Shown: positions 23,287 through 33,772 of the stretch, in pieces
How positions within the stretch are numbered: the stretch's first letter is position 1
Layout: the number at the start of each line of letters is the position of its first letter
Assembly: GCF_900156655.1 (NCBI RefSeq)
Contig: NZ_FTOG01000001.1
Span: 620,001 to 684,000, forward strand
Length of the DNA stretch: 64,000 bases
Source of the DNA: Rhodobacter aestuarii
GTDB taxonomy: Bacteria > Pseudomonadota > Alphaproteobacteria > Rhodobacterales > Rhodobacteraceae
Direction of reading: 5' to 3'
Position numbers and translations under genes: made by a program
The notes under the pieces: generated by a model
The model's input: only the letters and a program-made list of their open reading frames with translations
What the model was told of the DNA's origin: nothing
The model's database searches: none

Positions 23287-25683
23287 TCACAGCGCGGAAT
23301 CGGTTCCCCAGATATCCGCCATGTAACCACGGATCGCGCGGTCCGACGAGAAGAAGCCCATCCGTGCAGTGTTCAGCACGGCCATGCGCCACCAGCGTTC
23401 CGGGTCGGCAAAGGCTTGATCCACCTCCGTCTGCGCATCACGGTAGGCTTCAAAATCGGACGCCACAAGGAAGTAATCGCTGTGCCACATATTGTGGACC
23501 AGCCCGTGGTAGCGGGTCGGTTCCTCGGGGCTAAAGCGCCCTTCGGCGATCATTTGCAGCACGTCTTGCAAAGGCTGGCTTTGCAAGATCGCATGACGGG
23601 CATGTTCGGGGTCTTTGCGCCGCTCCATCACCTGCTCGGCGGTCAGACCAAACAGGAAGAAGTTATCCGCGCCGACCTCTTCGCGAATTTCGACATTCGC
23701 GCCATCCAGCGTGCCAATCGTTAGCGCGCCGTTGAGCGCAAATTTCATATTCCCGGTGCCAGAGGCTTCCTTGCCCGCGGTCGAGATTTGCTCGCTCAGA
23801 TCTGCCGCCGGAATAAGCCGCTCAGCCATCGAGACATTGTAGTTCGCCGGATAAATGATCTTCAGCCGGTCGCCGACATAGGGGTCATTGTTCACCACCT
23901 TGGCGACATCATTGATTAGGCGAATGATCTCTTTCGCGGTCTGGTAGCCGGGCGCCGCCTTGCCGCCAAAAATCTTCACCCGCGGCACGACATCGGCGGT
24001 CGGGTTCGAACGGATCGCATGCCATTCGGCGATGGTTTGCAAGATATTCAACAGTTGGCGCTTGTATTCATGGATGCGCTTCACCTGCACATCAAACAGC
24101 GCATCGGGGTTCACCTGCACGCCCTGCGTTTCAAAGATCCACTCCGCCAGCGCGACTTTATTCACCCGTTTGGCGCGCGCGAATTCATTTCGGAAGGCTT
24201 TGTCTTCGCTGAATTTTTCAAGCTTTTTGAGCCGGTCCAGATCGGCTTCCCAACCATCGCCAATGGTTTGCGTGATCAGCTTGGAAAGCGCCGGGTTCGC
24301 CATCCGCATCCAGCGCCGCGGGGTCACCCCATTGGTCTGGTTGATGATCCGGTCGGGGTGCAATTTGTGCAATTCCGGGAACAGGTTCTTTTTGATCAGT
24401 TCCGTGTGCAGCGCAGACACACCATTGACCTTATGTGCGGTAATGAAGGCCAATTCGCCCATCCGCACCTCATGATGTTTTACAATTCCAACATAATGCG
24501 GGCGCGAGGGGTTGTTGCGCAGGTGCCAAGCGTCAATGGCTTCGATGATCTGCATATGCCGCGGCAGCACAGAGCCCATGAGGTAAGTGGCCCAGCGTTC
24601 CAGCGCCTCCGGCAAAAGCGTGTGGTTCGTGTAGCCAAGGCATTGAATTGCAATATCAATCGCCTCTTCAAATTCGATCCCATGCACATCGCTCAACAGC
24701 CGGATCAGCTCCGGCCCGGCAATCGCGGGGTGCGTGTCGTTCATCTGAATCGCCACATGGTCGGGCAGATCGGTGAGCGCAAAGCCCGCCCCCAGATGAC
24801 GGCGCAGAATGTCTTGCAGCGCCGCAGAGGTCAGGAAGTATTCCTGCTTGAGCCGCAATTCCTTGCCTTGGAAGGTCGTATCATCAGGGTAAAGCACGCG
24901 GCTGAGCGTGCGCGCCAAAGCCTCGGGCTCGGCGGCGGCGGCGTAATCCCCGTGGTTGAAGCGGGCAAGGTCAAACATCGTCGTCGGTTTGGCCGACCAC
25001 AGCCGCAACGTATTGCCCCAACGGCCATGCCAGCCGATCACCGGCATATCAAACGCCTCGGCAAGCACTGTTTCTGCGGGGGTCCAGACGGCCTTGCCAT
25101 CGGTGATTTCAACCGTGCCTTTGAAGCCGATTTCATAGCTCACCTCGGGGCGTTCAAACTCCCACGGATGGCGCTGTTTGAGCCAATCTTCCGGCGCCTC
25201 AACCTGACGCCCCCCCTCAAACCGTTGTTTAAAAAGGCCATGTTCGTAGCGGATGCCATAGCCATAGCCCGCACAACCAAGCGTCGCCATGCTTTCCATG
25301 TAGCAGGCGGCCAACCGCCCAAGCCCGCCATTGCCAAGCGCCGCGTCGGGTTCATCTTCGACGACATCGTGCCAGTCTTGGCCAAGCCCCTCGATCGCCT
25401 CACGCGCCACGGCCCGCATGCCAAGGTTGATCGCGGCATCTTCCAAGATCCGCCCAATCAGGAATTCCATCGACAGATAGTAGACCCGCTTGCGCCCCTG
25501 TTCATAGGTTTGCCGCGTCGCATCGAACCACGGCTCCACAATATGGTCGCGCAGCGCGAGGCTGAGCGCCATGCGCCAATCGTAAAGTGAGGCATGACCG
25601 GGATCCTTGCCCATCGAATAGGTCAGATGTCGCAGAATTTCTGCCCGGAAGGCCTCTACACTGGGGGCGTTCACATCTTTCAC
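23287..25683 (-). CDS. glgP: Glycogen phosphorylase
   Basis: This is the first gene of the glycogen operon. It releases glucose 1-phosphate from glycogen chains. The 798-residue GT35 enzyme has the conserved [10 protein letters not shown] near residue 70, [19 protein letters not shown] near 110, and the PLP-lysine segment [27 protein letters not shown] near 650 (split here only by context). The start is GTG 25683, preceded by GAGGAATAAG. It gives the conserved N-terminus [20 protein letters not shown]. An open extension of 16 codons before it looks unlike the family. Confidence 0.95.
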   Translation of the reverse strand: MKDVNAPSVEAFRAEILRHLTYSMGKDPGHASLYDWRMALSLALRDHIVEPWFDATRQTYEQGRKRVYYLSMEFLIGRILEDAAINLGMRAVAREAIEGLGQDWHDVVEDEPDAALGNGGLGRLAACYMESMATLGCAGYGYGIRYEHGLFKQRFEGGRQVEAPEDWLKQRHPWEFERPEVSYEIGFKGTVEITDGKAVWTPAETVLAEAFDMPVIGWHGRWGNTLRLWSAKPTTMFDLARFNHGDYAAAAEPEALARTLSRVLYPDDTTFQGKELRLKQEYFLTSAALQDILRRHLGAGFALTDLPDHVAIQMNDTHPAIAGPELIRLLSDVHGIEFEEAIDIAIQCLGYTNHTLLPEALERWATYLMGSVLPRHMQIIEAIDAWHLRNNPSRPHYVGIVKHHEVRMGELAFITAHKVNGVSALHTELIKKNLFPELHKLHPDRIINQTNGVTPRRWMRMANPALSKLITQTIGDGWEADLDRLKKLEKFSEDKAFRNEFARAKRVNKVALAEWIFETQGVQVNPDALFDVQVKRIHEYKRQLLNILQTIAEWHAIRSNPTADVVPRVKIFGGKAAPGYQTAKEIIRLINDVAKVVNNDPYVGDRLKIIYPANYNVSMAERLIPAADLSEQISTAGKEASGTGNMKFALNGALTIGTLDGANVEIREEVGADNFFLFGLTAEQVMERRKDPEHARHAILQSQPLQDVLQMIAEGRFSPEEPTRYHGLVHNMWHSDYFLVASDFEAYRDAQTEVDQAFADPERWWRMAVLNTARMGFFSSDRAIRGYMADIWGTDSAL

Positions 25684-25774
25684 GTTTCTTATTCCTCGGC
25701 CAATCCCTTTCCCCTTTGATGGGGCGCGCACCCGCTGCCGTCAAGCTGAACCCGCGTCTAACCCCCTCGGGTCA

Positions 25775-25802
25775 TTGCCGCGGCGCGGAATAACCCTATG
25801 CT
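25775..25802 (+). promoter_or_regulatory. Candidate sigma-70 promoter for the alpha-glucosidase
   Basis: TTGCCG (25775-25780) and TATGCT (25797-25802) are spaced by 16 bases and end 28 bases before the alpha-glucosidase start. On the minus strand in the same gap, TTGACG lies about 60 bases before glgP and is a possible -35 for the glg operon, with only a weak -10. Confidence 0.4.
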
Positions 25803-25830
25803 TGCCTCATATCTTTGCAGGGAGATGACG

Positions 25831-27417
25831 ATGGGCAGCAATTGGTGGCGTGGTGCGGTGATCTACCAGATTTATCCGCGTTCTTTTCAAGATAGCACCG
25901 GAAATGGCATCGGCGATCTCAAAGGCATCACCGCGCGGCTTGATCATGTGGCGCGTTTGGGTGCCGATTCGATCTGGCTCAGCCCAATTTTCACCTCGCC
26001 CATGGCCGATATGGGCTATGACGTGGCCGATTATCGCGACATTGACCCGGTTTTTGGCACTTTGGCCGATTTCGATGCTTTGGTGGCGCGCGCCCATGAA
26101 CTGGGCCTCAAGGTGATCATTGATCAGGTGCTCAGCCATTCCTCCGACCGGCATCCGTGGTTTGCCGACAGCAAAAAAGGCGGCGCGAAGAAGGATTGGT
26201 ATGTTTGGGCCGACCCAAAGCCAGATGGTTCACCCCCAAACAATTGGCAATCGGTGTTTGGCGGCTCGTCTTGGGAATGGGCGCCGGAACGCGGACAATA
26301 TTACTTACACAACTTCCTGATCTCTCAGCCCGATCTCAATTTGCGCAATCCCGAGGTGCAAGATGAGATGCTGGATGTGCTGCGGTTCTGGCTCGAACGC
26401 GGCGTCGATGGCTTCCGGCTCGATACCGTCAATTATTATATGCATGACGATCAGCTGCGCGATAACCCCGCCATGACGCCCGATCCGGTGCGTTGGCCCC
26501 CCGTTTCCACCTATGATATGCAAGACCATGAGTTCGACAAGAACCGCCCTGAAAACCTTGATTTCCTTGCACGAATGCGGTCCCTGCTAGATGAGTTCGA
26601 CGACCGCTGCTTGGTCGGAGAAGTGGGCGAGGTGCCGCATCGCGCGCTTGAGATTATGAGCGCCTATACGGCGGGCGATGCGCATTTGCACATGGCCTAT
26701 AGTTTCGACATGCTCGGGCCGAAATTCAGCCCCGATCACTTCAAAAACATGATTATGGGCTTCTTTAACGCTGCGCCCGATGGTTGGCCATCTTGGTCCT
26801 TTTCGAACCATGACGTGCAGCGCCATGTGACGCGATGGGCAAAATTCGGCGCGCCTGAGGCGGTTGCGAAACTCGCGATTTCGATGCTCGCCTCGTTCGA
26901 GGGAACGATCGGCATCTATCAAGGCGAAGAATTGGGCCAAAGTGAAACCGATCTTCTTTACGAAGAGCTGACCGACCCGCCCGGCCTGCGGTTCTGGCCC
27001 GAGAACAAGGGCCGCGATGGCTGCCGCACGCCGATGGTCTGGGATGGCAGTGAAAATGCGGGCTTCAGCAGCGGCAAACCTTGGCTTCCGGTGAAGCCGC
27101 CGCAAGCCGCGCGCAATGTGGCCGCGCAGGAAAATGATCCCACCTCGGTACTGTCCCATTATCGCGACATGCTCGCCTTCCGTCGCGCGTCCGAGGCGCT
27201 GCGGGCCGGGCGCTCGACCTTCCTTGATCTGCCAGAGCCCGTGCTGGGCTTCACGCGCGAAGTGGCTGGGGAAACGCTTACCTGCCTCTTCAACCTTGGC
27301 TCCGAGCCGGTGGAGTTGCCCGGGATCACCGGTACGCCCACCGGCCCGGTGCTGGCGGCTGAAGTGACGAAAACAGGTGTGAAACTTGGGCCCAACGGCG
27401 CGATCTGGCTGCGCTAA
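25831..27417 (+). CDS. Alpha-glucosidase, GH13 family
   Basis: The 528-residue cytoplasmic oligo-alpha-glucosidase has four GH13 regions: IIDQVLSHSSDRHPW, GVDGFRLDTVNYYMHD (nucleophile Asp), LVGEVGEV (acid/base Glu) and WSFSNHDVQRHVTRW. It opens with WWRGAVIYQIYPRSFQDS, typical of alpha-glucosidases and trehalose-6-phosphate hydrolases; the alpha-glucosidase reading is preferred. ATG 25831 follows AGGGAG at the right distance. It is divergent from the glycogen operon and likely hydrolyses maltodextrins from glycogen or from outside. No sugar ABC transporter is nearby. Confidence 0.9.
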   Translation: MGSNWWRGAVIYQIYPRSFQDSTGNGIGDLKGITARLDHVARLGADSIWLSPIFTSPMADMGYDVADYRDIDPVFGTLADFDALVARAHELGLKVIIDQVLSHSSDRHPWFADSKKGGAKKDWYVWADPKPDGSPPNNWQSVFGGSSWEWAPERGQYYLHNFLISQPDLNLRNPEVQDEMLDVLRFWLERGVDGFRLDTVNYYMHDDQLRDNPAMTPDPVRWPPVSTYDMQDHEFDKNRPENLDFLARMRSLLDEFDDRCLVGEVGEVPHRALEIMSAYTAGDAHLHMAYSFDMLGPKFSPDHFKNMIMGFFNAAPDGWPSWSFSNHDVQRHVTRWAKFGAPEAVAKLAISMLASFEGTIGIYQGEELGQSETDLLYEELTDPPGLRFWPENKGRDGCRTPMVWDGSENAGFSSGKPWLPVKPPQAARNVAAQENDPTSVLSHYRDMLAFRRASEALRAGRSTFLDLPEPVLGFTREVAGETLTCLFNLGSEPVELPGITGTPTGPVLAAEVTKTGVKLGPNGAIWLR

Positions 27418-27431
27418 AGCCCCACAAAAGC

Positions 27432-27463
27432 GTTACGCGGCGTATTCAACTGCGCCGCGTAAC
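27432..27463. terminator. Perfect hairpin between convergent genes
   Basis: An 11-bp perfect inverted repeat (GTTACGCGGCG/CGCCGCGTAAC) with a 10-base loop lies between the alpha-glucosidase end and the kinase end. No T-run follows on either strand, so it is a likely bidirectional 3'-end hairpin rather than a classical terminator. Confidence 0.55.
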
Positions 27464-27494
27464 ACCTTAAGAGTTCATGGTTTTGATCGACACC

Positions 27495-28541
27495 TTACTC
27501 CAATGGCAAGATCACGATAAAGCGGCTGCCCTGCCCTTTTTCGCTTTCCACGCGCATCCGCCCGCGGTGGCGCGAAATGATGTGTTTCACAATCGCCAGC
27601 CCCAGCCCGGTGCCGCCTTGTTCGCGCGAGCGGTGCGTGTCGATGCGGTAAAACCGTTCGGTGAGCCGTGGCAGGTGGATCGCCTCGATCCCCTCGCCCT
27701 TATCGGCCACGGTGACTTGCAGCGCCGGGCCGCGCAGCACTGGCTCATAGTCCAGCCGTGCCACATTCAACCGAACCTCGCCGCCCGCGCCGCCATATTT
27801 GATCGCATTCTCGATCAGATTGGTGAAGACCTGCGTCAACTGATCTGGGTCGCCGGGGATCTTGAGATCCGCGGTCAGCCCCTCGCGCAGCAGTGCCACC
27901 TGCCGCGCCTCGGCCACAGGGGCCAAGGCTTGCATCGCGCCGCGCAGCACCGTGCCCAGATCCACCTGCGCGGTCGGGCGGCGCCGTTCTTCGGATTCAA
28001 CGCGGGAGAGCGACAGCAGATCGCCCACCAAACGGTTCATCCGCCCCGCCTCGCGCTCCATAATCGCCAAGAAACGGTCCCGTGCGACCGGGTCATCTTT
28101 GGCGGCGCCGCGCAATGTCTCCACGAAGCCCATCAGCGCGGTGAGCGGCGTGCGCAACTCGTGGCTGACATTGGCCACGAAATCGCGCCGCATCGCCTCG
28201 GCATTCTCAACCGCGGTGATATCTTCGAAAGCGAGCAGCAAGGCCCCCTCGTCTTCGCCGCTGGGCTTGAGCGGGGCCACCGTGACCTGCACCAGACCCT
28301 CGCGCCCTGCCGGACCCAGCCGCAAGCGCACCTGTTGGCGCGCGCCGCCGCCCAACACGGTTTCCACCGCATCGACGAGCGCGGGTTGTCGCAAAACGGT
28401 CACCAATGCCCGATCCCTAAGCCCTTCGCCCAAAAGCGCCTCGGCCCCCGCATTGGCGTGCACCACACGCTGGGCGCGAGAAATGATCAATATTGGAAAC
28501 GGAAGCACTTCCGCGAATGTGATTGTTGACGAATCCGGCAA
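27495..28541 (-). CDS. phoR: PhoR-like sensor histidine kinase
   Basis: The 348-residue kinase has an N-terminal PAS-like region (about 1-110), then the dimerisation segment DFVANVSHELRTPLTALMGFVETLRG with the phospho-acceptor His near 125. The ATPase domain follows with the N box LIENAIKYGG, G1 VADKGEGIE and G2 GGTGLGLAIVKHI. This arrangement matches PhoR of the phosphate regulon, but no transmembrane helix is visible, so it may be soluble or recruited to Pst/PhoU proteins. The start is TTG with AAGGAA upstream. No phoB lies in the window, so the name is by similarity. Confidence 0.8.
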   Translation of the reverse strand: MPDSSTITFAEVLPFPILIISRAQRVVHANAGAEALLGEGLRDRALVTVLRQPALVDAVETVLGGGARQQVRLRLGPAGREGLVQVTVAPLKPSGEDEGALLLAFEDITAVENAEAMRRDFVANVSHELRTPLTALMGFVETLRGAAKDDPVARDRFLAIMEREAGRMNRLVGDLLSLSRVESEERRRPTAQVDLGTVLRGAMQALAPVAEARQVALLREGLTADLKIPGDPDQLTQVFTNLIENAIKYGGAGGEVRLNVARLDYEPVLRGPALQVTVADKGEGIEAIHLPRLTERFYRIDTHRSREQGGTGLGLAIVKHIISRHRGRMRVESEKGQGSRFIVILPLE

Positions 28542-28570
28542 ATTCCGTTCCTTTTCTACCCACCCGACGC

Positions 28571-28647
28571 TTGACCCGCGTCAACTTCGGGGAAACCATA
28601 GACGCATTCAAGACTGTCTGCATCGGTAAGGGGGCTAAACCGATGCA
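28571..28647. promoter_or_regulatory. Dyads in the kinase/hypothetical divergent gap
   Basis: A dyad TTGAC-N4-GTCAA (28571-28584) places a -35-like TTGAC on both strands. It is followed by a perfect 9-bp inverted repeat TGCATCGGT-N11-ACCGATGCA (28619-28647) whose loop holds GGGGG. These lie between a minus-strand kinase and a plus-strand gene and may be an operator or a structured leader. No regulator is identified. Confidence 0.4.
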
Positions 28648-28707
28648 TCAAAGGCAGCAGAGGCTTAAAATAGGTGGAAGAATCCACCCCCGAAAACGGA
28701 TGGAGCA

Positions 28708-29103
28708 ATGCCCCCGCCTGTCGATGATTCGAACCGTAAGCCGCAACCGTTGGTTGCCGCGATGTCGCTGACAGGCCGCCGCATTTTGGTGGTGGACCCG
28801 TCACAGGCATTGCCGCGCGCTTTGCGCGGGGTCCAAGGGGCCTCAATTACCATTGCGCGGATGACGATGCTCTCGGAAGAGCTGATCTTGCGGGTCAGCC
28901 CCGACGTGGTCTTGGCGCCGCTCTTTAGCCCCGATCATGACATTCTGGATCTCGCCCGCACGCTGGACCGGGTGGGCTACAAAGGGCCGCTGCGTGCCTA
29001 TTCGCAACCGCTGCCCAACACCGCGATTGTGCGCGCCGAGGTTCAGCAGATTTGGGGGGATCGGGATTTTGAAATCCTGGAAATCCCCGCCAAGCCGCAT
29101 TGA
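28708..29103 (+). CDS. Receiver-like hypothetical protein
   Basis: The 131-residue protein is not matched to a named family. From residue 22 it reads GRRILVVDPSQALPRALRGV, like the first strand and helix of a two-component receiver. VDVVLAP-like and YKGPLRAYSQPLP segments follow in the places of strands 3 and 4. The expected acidic pair and the phospho-Asp are not evident, so any receiver fold is degenerate. The ATG follows GGAG. It is divergent from the PhoR-like kinase, a suggestive but unproven link. Confidence 0.6.
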   Translation: MPPPVDDSNRKPQPLVAAMSLTGRRILVVDPSQALPRALRGVQGASITIARMTMLSEELILRVSPDVVLAPLFSPDHDILDLARTLDRVGYKGPLRAYSQPLPNTAIVRAEVQQIWGDRDFEILEIPAKPH

Positions 29104-29625
29104 TTAGGTAACGGGCACCAGCCCTTTGGCAAAGCGTGCCGCATTTTCCCGGTAATGCGCTGCTGACTCGCGCAGCCGCGCTTGCGCGGCCTCATCAAGC
29201 TGCCGCACAATCTTGCCCGGCGCGCCCATCACCAAGCTGCCATCGGGGATTTCCTTCCCCTCGGTGATCAGCGCACCCGCGCCGATCAAACAGCCGCGTC
29301 CAATTTTGGCACCATTGAGCACAATCGCGCCCATGCCAATCAGCGAGCCTTCGCCAATAATGCAGCCATGCAGCATCGCCTTATGGCCAATCGTGCAATT
29401 CGCCCCAATCACCATCGGAAAGCCCATATCCGTATGGCAGATCACGTTTTCTTGCACGTTGGCGCCCGCACCCACGCGAATTTCTTCATTGTCGCCGCGA
29501 AGCGTGCAGCCAAACCAGACCGAGGCGTTATCTTCCAAGACCACTTTGCCAATCAGATTCGCATCGGGGGCCACCCAAGCCCCCTGCCCCAAAATCGGCG
29601 CCACGCCATCAAGCGCATAGATCAT
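29104..29625 (-). CDS. Gamma-class carbonic anhydrase-like protein
   Basis: The 173-residue protein is a left-handed beta-helix made of hexapeptide repeats. Conserved residues are seen in the repeats, such as [20 protein letters not shown], and likely metal His residues in [12 protein letters not shown] and GHKAMLHGC. These YrdA/PaaY-type proteins may hydrate CO2 or act on CoA thioesters. Its stop codon abuts that of the receiver-like gene on the other strand. It overlaps the end of gmk by four bases. Confidence 0.9.
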   Translation of the reverse strand: MIYALDGVAPILGQGAWVAPDANLIGKVVLEDNASVWFGCTLRGDNEEIRVGAGANVQENVICHTDMGFPMVIGANCTIGHKAMLHGCIIGEGSLIGMGAIVLNGAKIGRGCLIGAGALITEGKEIPDGSLVMGAPGKIVRQLDEAAQARLRESAAHYRENAARFAKGLVPVT

Positions 29626-30266
29626 CGTGCCTCAAACTCCCCGTTCAAGCCGCGCACAAAATCGGTCAGCCCCGGTTGGCGCACGGCGCGCGCGCGTTCG
29701 GCGCGCAAGATGGTGGTAATCTCTTCTTCGGCGACATCGACATCGCGGTTGATCACCACATAATCATATTCGCCCCAATGGCTAATCTCGTCACGGCTTT
29801 TTGCCATCCGGCCCGCGATCACCTCATCACTGTCTTGGGCGCGGCCGCGCAGCCGGCTTTCAAGGTCCGCAATCGAGGGCGGGAGAATAAACACGCTCAC
29901 CACATCTTGCGCCAAAACCGAGCGGCGCACCTGTTGGCCGCCTTGCCAGTCGATATCCAAGATCACGTCTCGGCCCTCGGCCAAGCGCGCCTCCACCGGG
30001 CCGCGCGGCGTGCCGTAAAGATTGCCGAACACCTCGGCATGTTCGAGCATCTCGCCCGCGGCCACCATCGCCTCAAACTCTGGGCGCGTCTTGAAGAAGT
30101 AGTCGCGCCCATCCACCTCGCCGGGGCGCGGCGCGCGGGTGGTGGCCGAAACGGAAAAGCTCATCGAGCCATCCCAAGCCATCAGCCGTTTGGCCAAGGT
30201 CGATTTGCCCGCGCCCGAGGGCGAGGAAAGAATGATCAAAAGGCCCCGGCGGCGCATCTCGGCCAT
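29622..30266 (-). CDS. gmk: Guanylate kinase
   Basis: The 214-residue enzyme phosphorylates GMP to GDP. The P-loop [15 protein letters not shown] is at about residues 14-28. It also has the GMP-binding [20 protein letters not shown] and [12 protein letters not shown] segments. The ATG has GGAGTAAGTC in front. It lies three bases after yicC and overlaps the carbonic-anhydrase gene, so the three are one operon. The yicC-gmk pairing is common in alphaproteobacteria. Confidence 0.96.
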   Translation of the reverse strand: MAEMRRRGLLIILSSPSGAGKSTLAKRLMAWDGSMSFSVSATTRAPRPGEVDGRDYFFKTRPEFEAMVAAGEMLEHAEVFGNLYGTPRGPVEARLAEGRDVILDIDWQGGQQVRRSVLAQDVVSVFILPPSIADLESRLRGRAQDSDEVIAGRMAKSRDEISHWGEYDYVVINRDVDVAEEEITTILRAERARAVRQPGLTDFVRGLNGEFEAR

Positions 30267-30269
30267 GAC

Positions 30270-31196
30270 TTACTCCACGTTTTGGATCTGCTCGCGCATC
30301 TGGTCGATGACATGTTTGAGGTCAAGGCCAATGGCCGTGAGCGCGGTCGAGCCCGACTTGGAACACAAAGTATTCGCTTCCCGCACGAATTCCTGTGTCA
30401 AGAAATCGAACTTGCGCCCCACGGGGCCATTTTCCTCCAACAGTCCCCGTGCAGCAGCCACATGCGCCCGCAAACGGTCAATCTCTTCGGTCACATCGGC
30501 CTTAACAGCGAGTAAAGCGAGTTCTTGTGCCACGCGCTGTGGGTCGGCGCCGGGGGCATCTTCCATCACACGGGCGAGCGCGGCGTGCAGATTTGTGGCC
30601 ATTTCTGGGCGTCTGGCCTCCGCAACCTCTGCCGCCGAGTCGGTCAATTGGGCGATTCTGTCGAGTTGTGCCACAATTACGCCACAAAGCTGGCCGCCTT
30701 CCGCCGCGCGCATCGCGACAAAACTATCCAAAAGAGAGTCCAAATCAGCCAAGAGCAGTGTGCGCAAAGCCGCCGGATCGACCACTTCCGCCCCCCCTTG
30801 TTCGACCACGCCGCGCAGGCTCAGAAGGTCGCTAGCGCGGGTCGGGGCAAGGGTCACGCCATGGTTTGAAGCCGCCTCTTCCACCTGCCGTAATGCGGTC
30901 AGGGCAGCGCTTAAGGCGGGGTCTGACAGGCGCAGTTTTTCACTTCCACTTGTTGGCGTAAGCTTCAGATTTAGCTGAACATTCCCTCGCGTGGCCGCGC
31001 GCGACACGGCCGCGCGCACCTGCGCTTCCAATCCTTCCACCTCGGGCATGCGCAGCCGCAGATCGAGCCCTTTGCCATTCACCGAGCGGATTTCCCAACT
31101 CCAATCATAGCCCAGTCCAGAGCCGCTCAAGGAGGCGAATCCGGTCATCGAAAGGGGGCCGTTTTGCATGCGGGGGGAAGCGCTTGATTTAACCAT
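30270..31196 (-). CDS. yicC: YicC-family endoribonuclease
   Basis: The 308-residue protein has the YicC N-terminus SMTGFASLSGSG and the EIRSVNGKGLDLRLRMP segment. It ends with the DUF1732 signature GRKFDFLTQEFVREANTLCSKS and IGLDLKHVIDQMREQIQNVE. Family members are endoribonucleases. The first ATG (31196) has a weak GGAGAAC upstream; ATG 31169 has none. It is the first gene of the yicC-gmk-carbonic anhydrase operon. Confidence 0.92.
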   Translation of the reverse strand: MVKSSASPRMQNGPLSMTGFASLSGSGLGYDWSWEIRSVNGKGLDLRLRMPEVEGLEAQVRAAVSRAATRGNVQLNLKLTPTSGSEKLRLSDPALSAALTALRQVEEAASNHGVTLAPTRASDLLSLRGVVEQGGAEVVDPAALRTLLLADLDSLLDSFVAMRAAEGGQLCGVIVAQLDRIAQLTDSAAEVAEARRPEMATNLHAALARVMEDAPGADPQRVAQELALLAVKADVTEEIDRLRAHVAAARGLLEENGPVGRKFDFLTQEFVREANTLCSKSGSTALTAIGLDLKHVIDQMREQIQNVE

Positions 31197-31358
31197 TTAA
31201 CGGTTTAGTTCTCCATAAGGCGGAAAAAAGGCGTATTAAGAGTTCAGTAAGGATTTCGCTCCCGGGGTCAACAGAAAGACCCGATTTGGCCGAAGGCAGG
31301 AGTGTTCAAGACGCGAAGGACCCCGGATGGTGACGGGGCACAGACCGGGGTGGATACG

Positions 31359-32108
31359 ATGGACCGCGACTTCGACATTCAAGATAAAGTGGCCCGGCTT
31401 GGCGATACGGGTGTGAGCCGTCGTGTGGTGGCGCAGATGCGCGCCTACTGGGAAGGCCTGCGCAAGGGCCGTGATGTGCCCGCCCGCGCCGAAATCGACC
31501 CCCGTGGTTTGGAAAGCGCGCTGGAATATGCGTTCATCCTTGAGCGTGTGGCGCCCGGCATGGGCCGCTTCCGTCTCGCGGGGATGCATCTCAATGATCT
31601 GATGGGCATGGAAGTGCGCGGCATGCCGCTCACCGCCCTCTTCACGCCGGAAGGCCGCAAGCGCGTTGCCGATGCGACCGAGGCCGTTTTCTCGGGCCCG
31701 TCGGTGGCCGAACTCGTGCTGACCGCCGAAGCCGGGATCGGCAAACCTGCGATGACCGCGCGTTTGATCTTGCTGCCGATGAAATCGGACATGGGCGATG
31801 TGACCCGCATCCTTGGCTGCCTCGTGGCCGAAGGGGCTGGCATTGGCCGCACGCCGCGCCGCTTTGTGGTGGATGCGGTGCATGTTGAGCCGGTCAAACA
31901 AGGCCAGCCGACGCCCGCGAAAATGCCCTCGCCGGTGCGCCCGGAGGCCTTTGGCCTTGCTGCTCGCTTGCCGAAATTTGGCGCCGATGCGCCCAAGCCG
32001 GCCACCGCGCCGCAACCCTTCACCGCCGTGAAACCGGCGCGTCCGGCCTTTGCCGCCCGCACGCCCGAAGAGCGCCGCGCGATGTTCCGGGTTGTCACGA
32101 ACGACTAA
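31359..32108 (+). CDS. PAS-domain protein (PAS_5 family)
   Basis: The 249-residue protein has a single PAS-like domain at about 20-160 (VARLGDTGVSRRVVAQMRAYWEGLRKGRDVP, ALEYAFILERVAPGMGRFRLAGMHLNDLMGMEVRGMP). A Pro/Ala-rich tail ends in RTPEERRAMFRVV. Such PAS_5 proteins are common in Rhodobacterales and lack an output domain; their role is unknown. I chose ATG 31359, behind GGGGTGG, over a GTG at 31302 whose ribosome site overlaps the start. A strong terminator follows. Confidence 0.75.
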   Translation: MDRDFDIQDKVARLGDTGVSRRVVAQMRAYWEGLRKGRDVPARAEIDPRGLESALEYAFILERVAPGMGRFRLAGMHLNDLMGMEVRGMPLTALFTPEGRKRVADATEAVFSGPSVAELVLTAEAGIGKPAMTARLILLPMKSDMGDVTRILGCLVAEGAGIGRTPRRFVVDAVHVEPVKQGQPTPAKMPSPVRPEAFGLAARLPKFGADAPKPATAPQPFTAVKPARPAFAARTPEERRAMFRVVTND

Positions 32109-32137
32109 GATTTCCGCCTGGGTGGGGGAAATGAAAG

Positions 32138-32163
32138 AGCCCGGGCAATTGCCCGGGCTTTTT
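32138..32163. terminator. Intrinsic terminator between convergent genes
   Basis: A perfect 9-bp stem AGCCCGGGC/GCCCGGGCT with an AATT loop is followed by five T on the plus strand. It ends the PAS gene and, with a weaker T-tract, may serve the DAHP synthase gene on the other strand. Confidence 0.92.
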
Positions 32164-32192
32164 GTTGTTCTGCAATAAGTTGCAGGGCGGTG

Positions 32193-33569
32193 TTAAACCG
32201 CTGCCGCAGCCGCTTTCTTCATCGCGCGACGGTCTTGCAGCTCTTCGGCCACCAAGAAAGCCAGTTCCAGCGATTGGCTGGCGTTCAGGCGCGGGTCGCA
32301 TGCGGTGTGATAGCGGCTCGACAGATCTTCATCCGAGACAGCGCGCACGCCGCCGGTGCATTCAGTCACGTCTTTGCCGGTCATCTCGAAATGCACACCA
32401 CCCGGGATCGTGCCCTCGGCTTTATGCACCGCGAAGAACTCGCGCACTTCGCGCAGCACGCTTTCAAACGGGCGGGTTTTGAAACCGCTGGCCGATTTGA
32501 TCGTGTTGCCATGCATCGGGTCGCAAGACCAAACCACTTCCGCGCCCTCGGCCTCTACCGTGCGGATCAGGCGCGGCAGATGGTCTTCCACCTTGCCCGC
32601 GCCAAAGCGCGCGATCAGCGTCAGCCGCCCGGCTTCGTTTTCCGGGTTCAGCTTCGCCATCAAGACCTTAAGGTCTTCCTCGGTGGTCGAGGGGCCGCAT
32701 TTCAGGCCGATCGGGTTTTGCACGCCGCGGCAGAATTCGACATGCGCGCCATCCACTTGACGGGTGCGGTCACCGATCCAAAGCATGTGGCCCGAGCCCG
32801 CCACCGGCAGCCCGGTGGTGCTGTCGATCCGGCACATCGCTTCTTCATATTCCAACAGCAGCGCTTCGTGGCTGGTGTAAAAATCGACCGCCGCCAGTTC
32901 ATGTGCGGTTTCCGAGGTCACGCCCGCAGCGGCCATGAATTCCATCGCATCGGAAATGCGCTCAGCAACTTCGCGGTAGCGCGCGGCTTCATCTTCATCG
33001 GTGAAGCCGGCGATCCAGCTTTGCACGCGGTGAATATCGGCAAAGCCCCCGGTCGAGAAGGCGCGCAACAGGTTCAGCGAGGCTGCCGCTTGCGTGTAAG
33101 CGGTCAGCATCCGCGTCGGGTCGGGCGTGCGGGCGGCCTCCGTCGCTTCAAAACCGTTGATGATGTCACCGCGGTAGCTCGGGTATTCCACGCCGCCAAT
33201 CATTTCGGTCGGCGCCGAACGCGGCTTGGCAAATTGCCCGGCCATCCGGCCCACCTTGATCACCGGCACTTTCGCGCCCCAAGTGAGCACGATGGCCATT
33301 TGCAGCATCACTTTGAACGTGTCGCGCAGGTTATCAGCCGAAAATTCGGTGAAGCTTTCGGCACAATCGCCGCCTTGCAGCAAGAAGGCCTCGCCCTTGG
33401 CGGCTTTGGCAAGGTCAGCCTTCAGCCGACGCGCTTCGCCCGCAAAGACCAAAGGCGGCAGATGCCCGAGTTGCGCCTCGACCGCAGAGACCGCCGCTTG
33501 ATCCGGATAATCGGGCATCTGCACCCGCGGTTTCGCGCGCCAGTCCGATTTCATCCATGCCTTGGCCAT
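32193..33569 (-). CDS. aroG: Class II 3-deoxy-7-phosphoheptulonate (DAHP) synthase
   Basis: It condenses phosphoenolpyruvate and erythrose 4-phosphate, the first step of aromatic amino-acid synthesis. The 458-residue protein is the plant/Mycobacterium-like class II type. Its motifs include [46 protein letters not shown], and the metal site [11 protein letters not shown] 33569 has GGGGAGAGGG upstream. It is transcribed alone, convergent with the PAS gene. Confidence 0.95.
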   Translation of the reverse strand: MAKAWMKSDWRAKPRVQMPDYPDQAAVSAVEAQLGHLPPLVFAGEARRLKADLAKAAKGEAFLLQGGDCAESFTEFSADNLRDTFKVMLQMAIVLTWGAKVPVIKVGRMAGQFAKPRSAPTEMIGGVEYPSYRGDIINGFEATEAARTPDPTRMLTAYTQAAASLNLLRAFSTGGFADIHRVQSWIAGFTDEDEAARYREVAERISDAMEFMAAAGVTSETAHELAAVDFYTSHEALLLEYEEAMCRIDSTTGLPVAGSGHMLWIGDRTRQVDGAHVEFCRGVQNPIGLKCGPSTTEEDLKVLMAKLNPENEAGRLTLIARFGAGKVEDHLPRLIRTVEAEGAEVVWSCDPMHGNTIKSASGFKTRPFESVLREVREFFAVHKAEGTIPGGVHFEMTGKDVTECTGGVRAVSDEDLSSRYHTACDPRLNASQSLELAFLVAEELQDRRAMKKAAAAAV

Positions 33570-33772
33570 GTCCCTCTCCCCTTCGAGGCTATCAGTCGGA
33601 CGGCTTATAAAGCCCATAACCGCTAAGGCAAACTGCTTTTTGGGCCCTCTGCCGCCTTATTTTTAAGCAAAAAGCTGGCGCGGGGATAGAATTTCATCTA
33701 AGCTTCACACAGCGCTTGCGCGGCCCTCAATAGGTTGTATGGGTGCGCCAAACGACAAAAAGAGGTCGTAAA

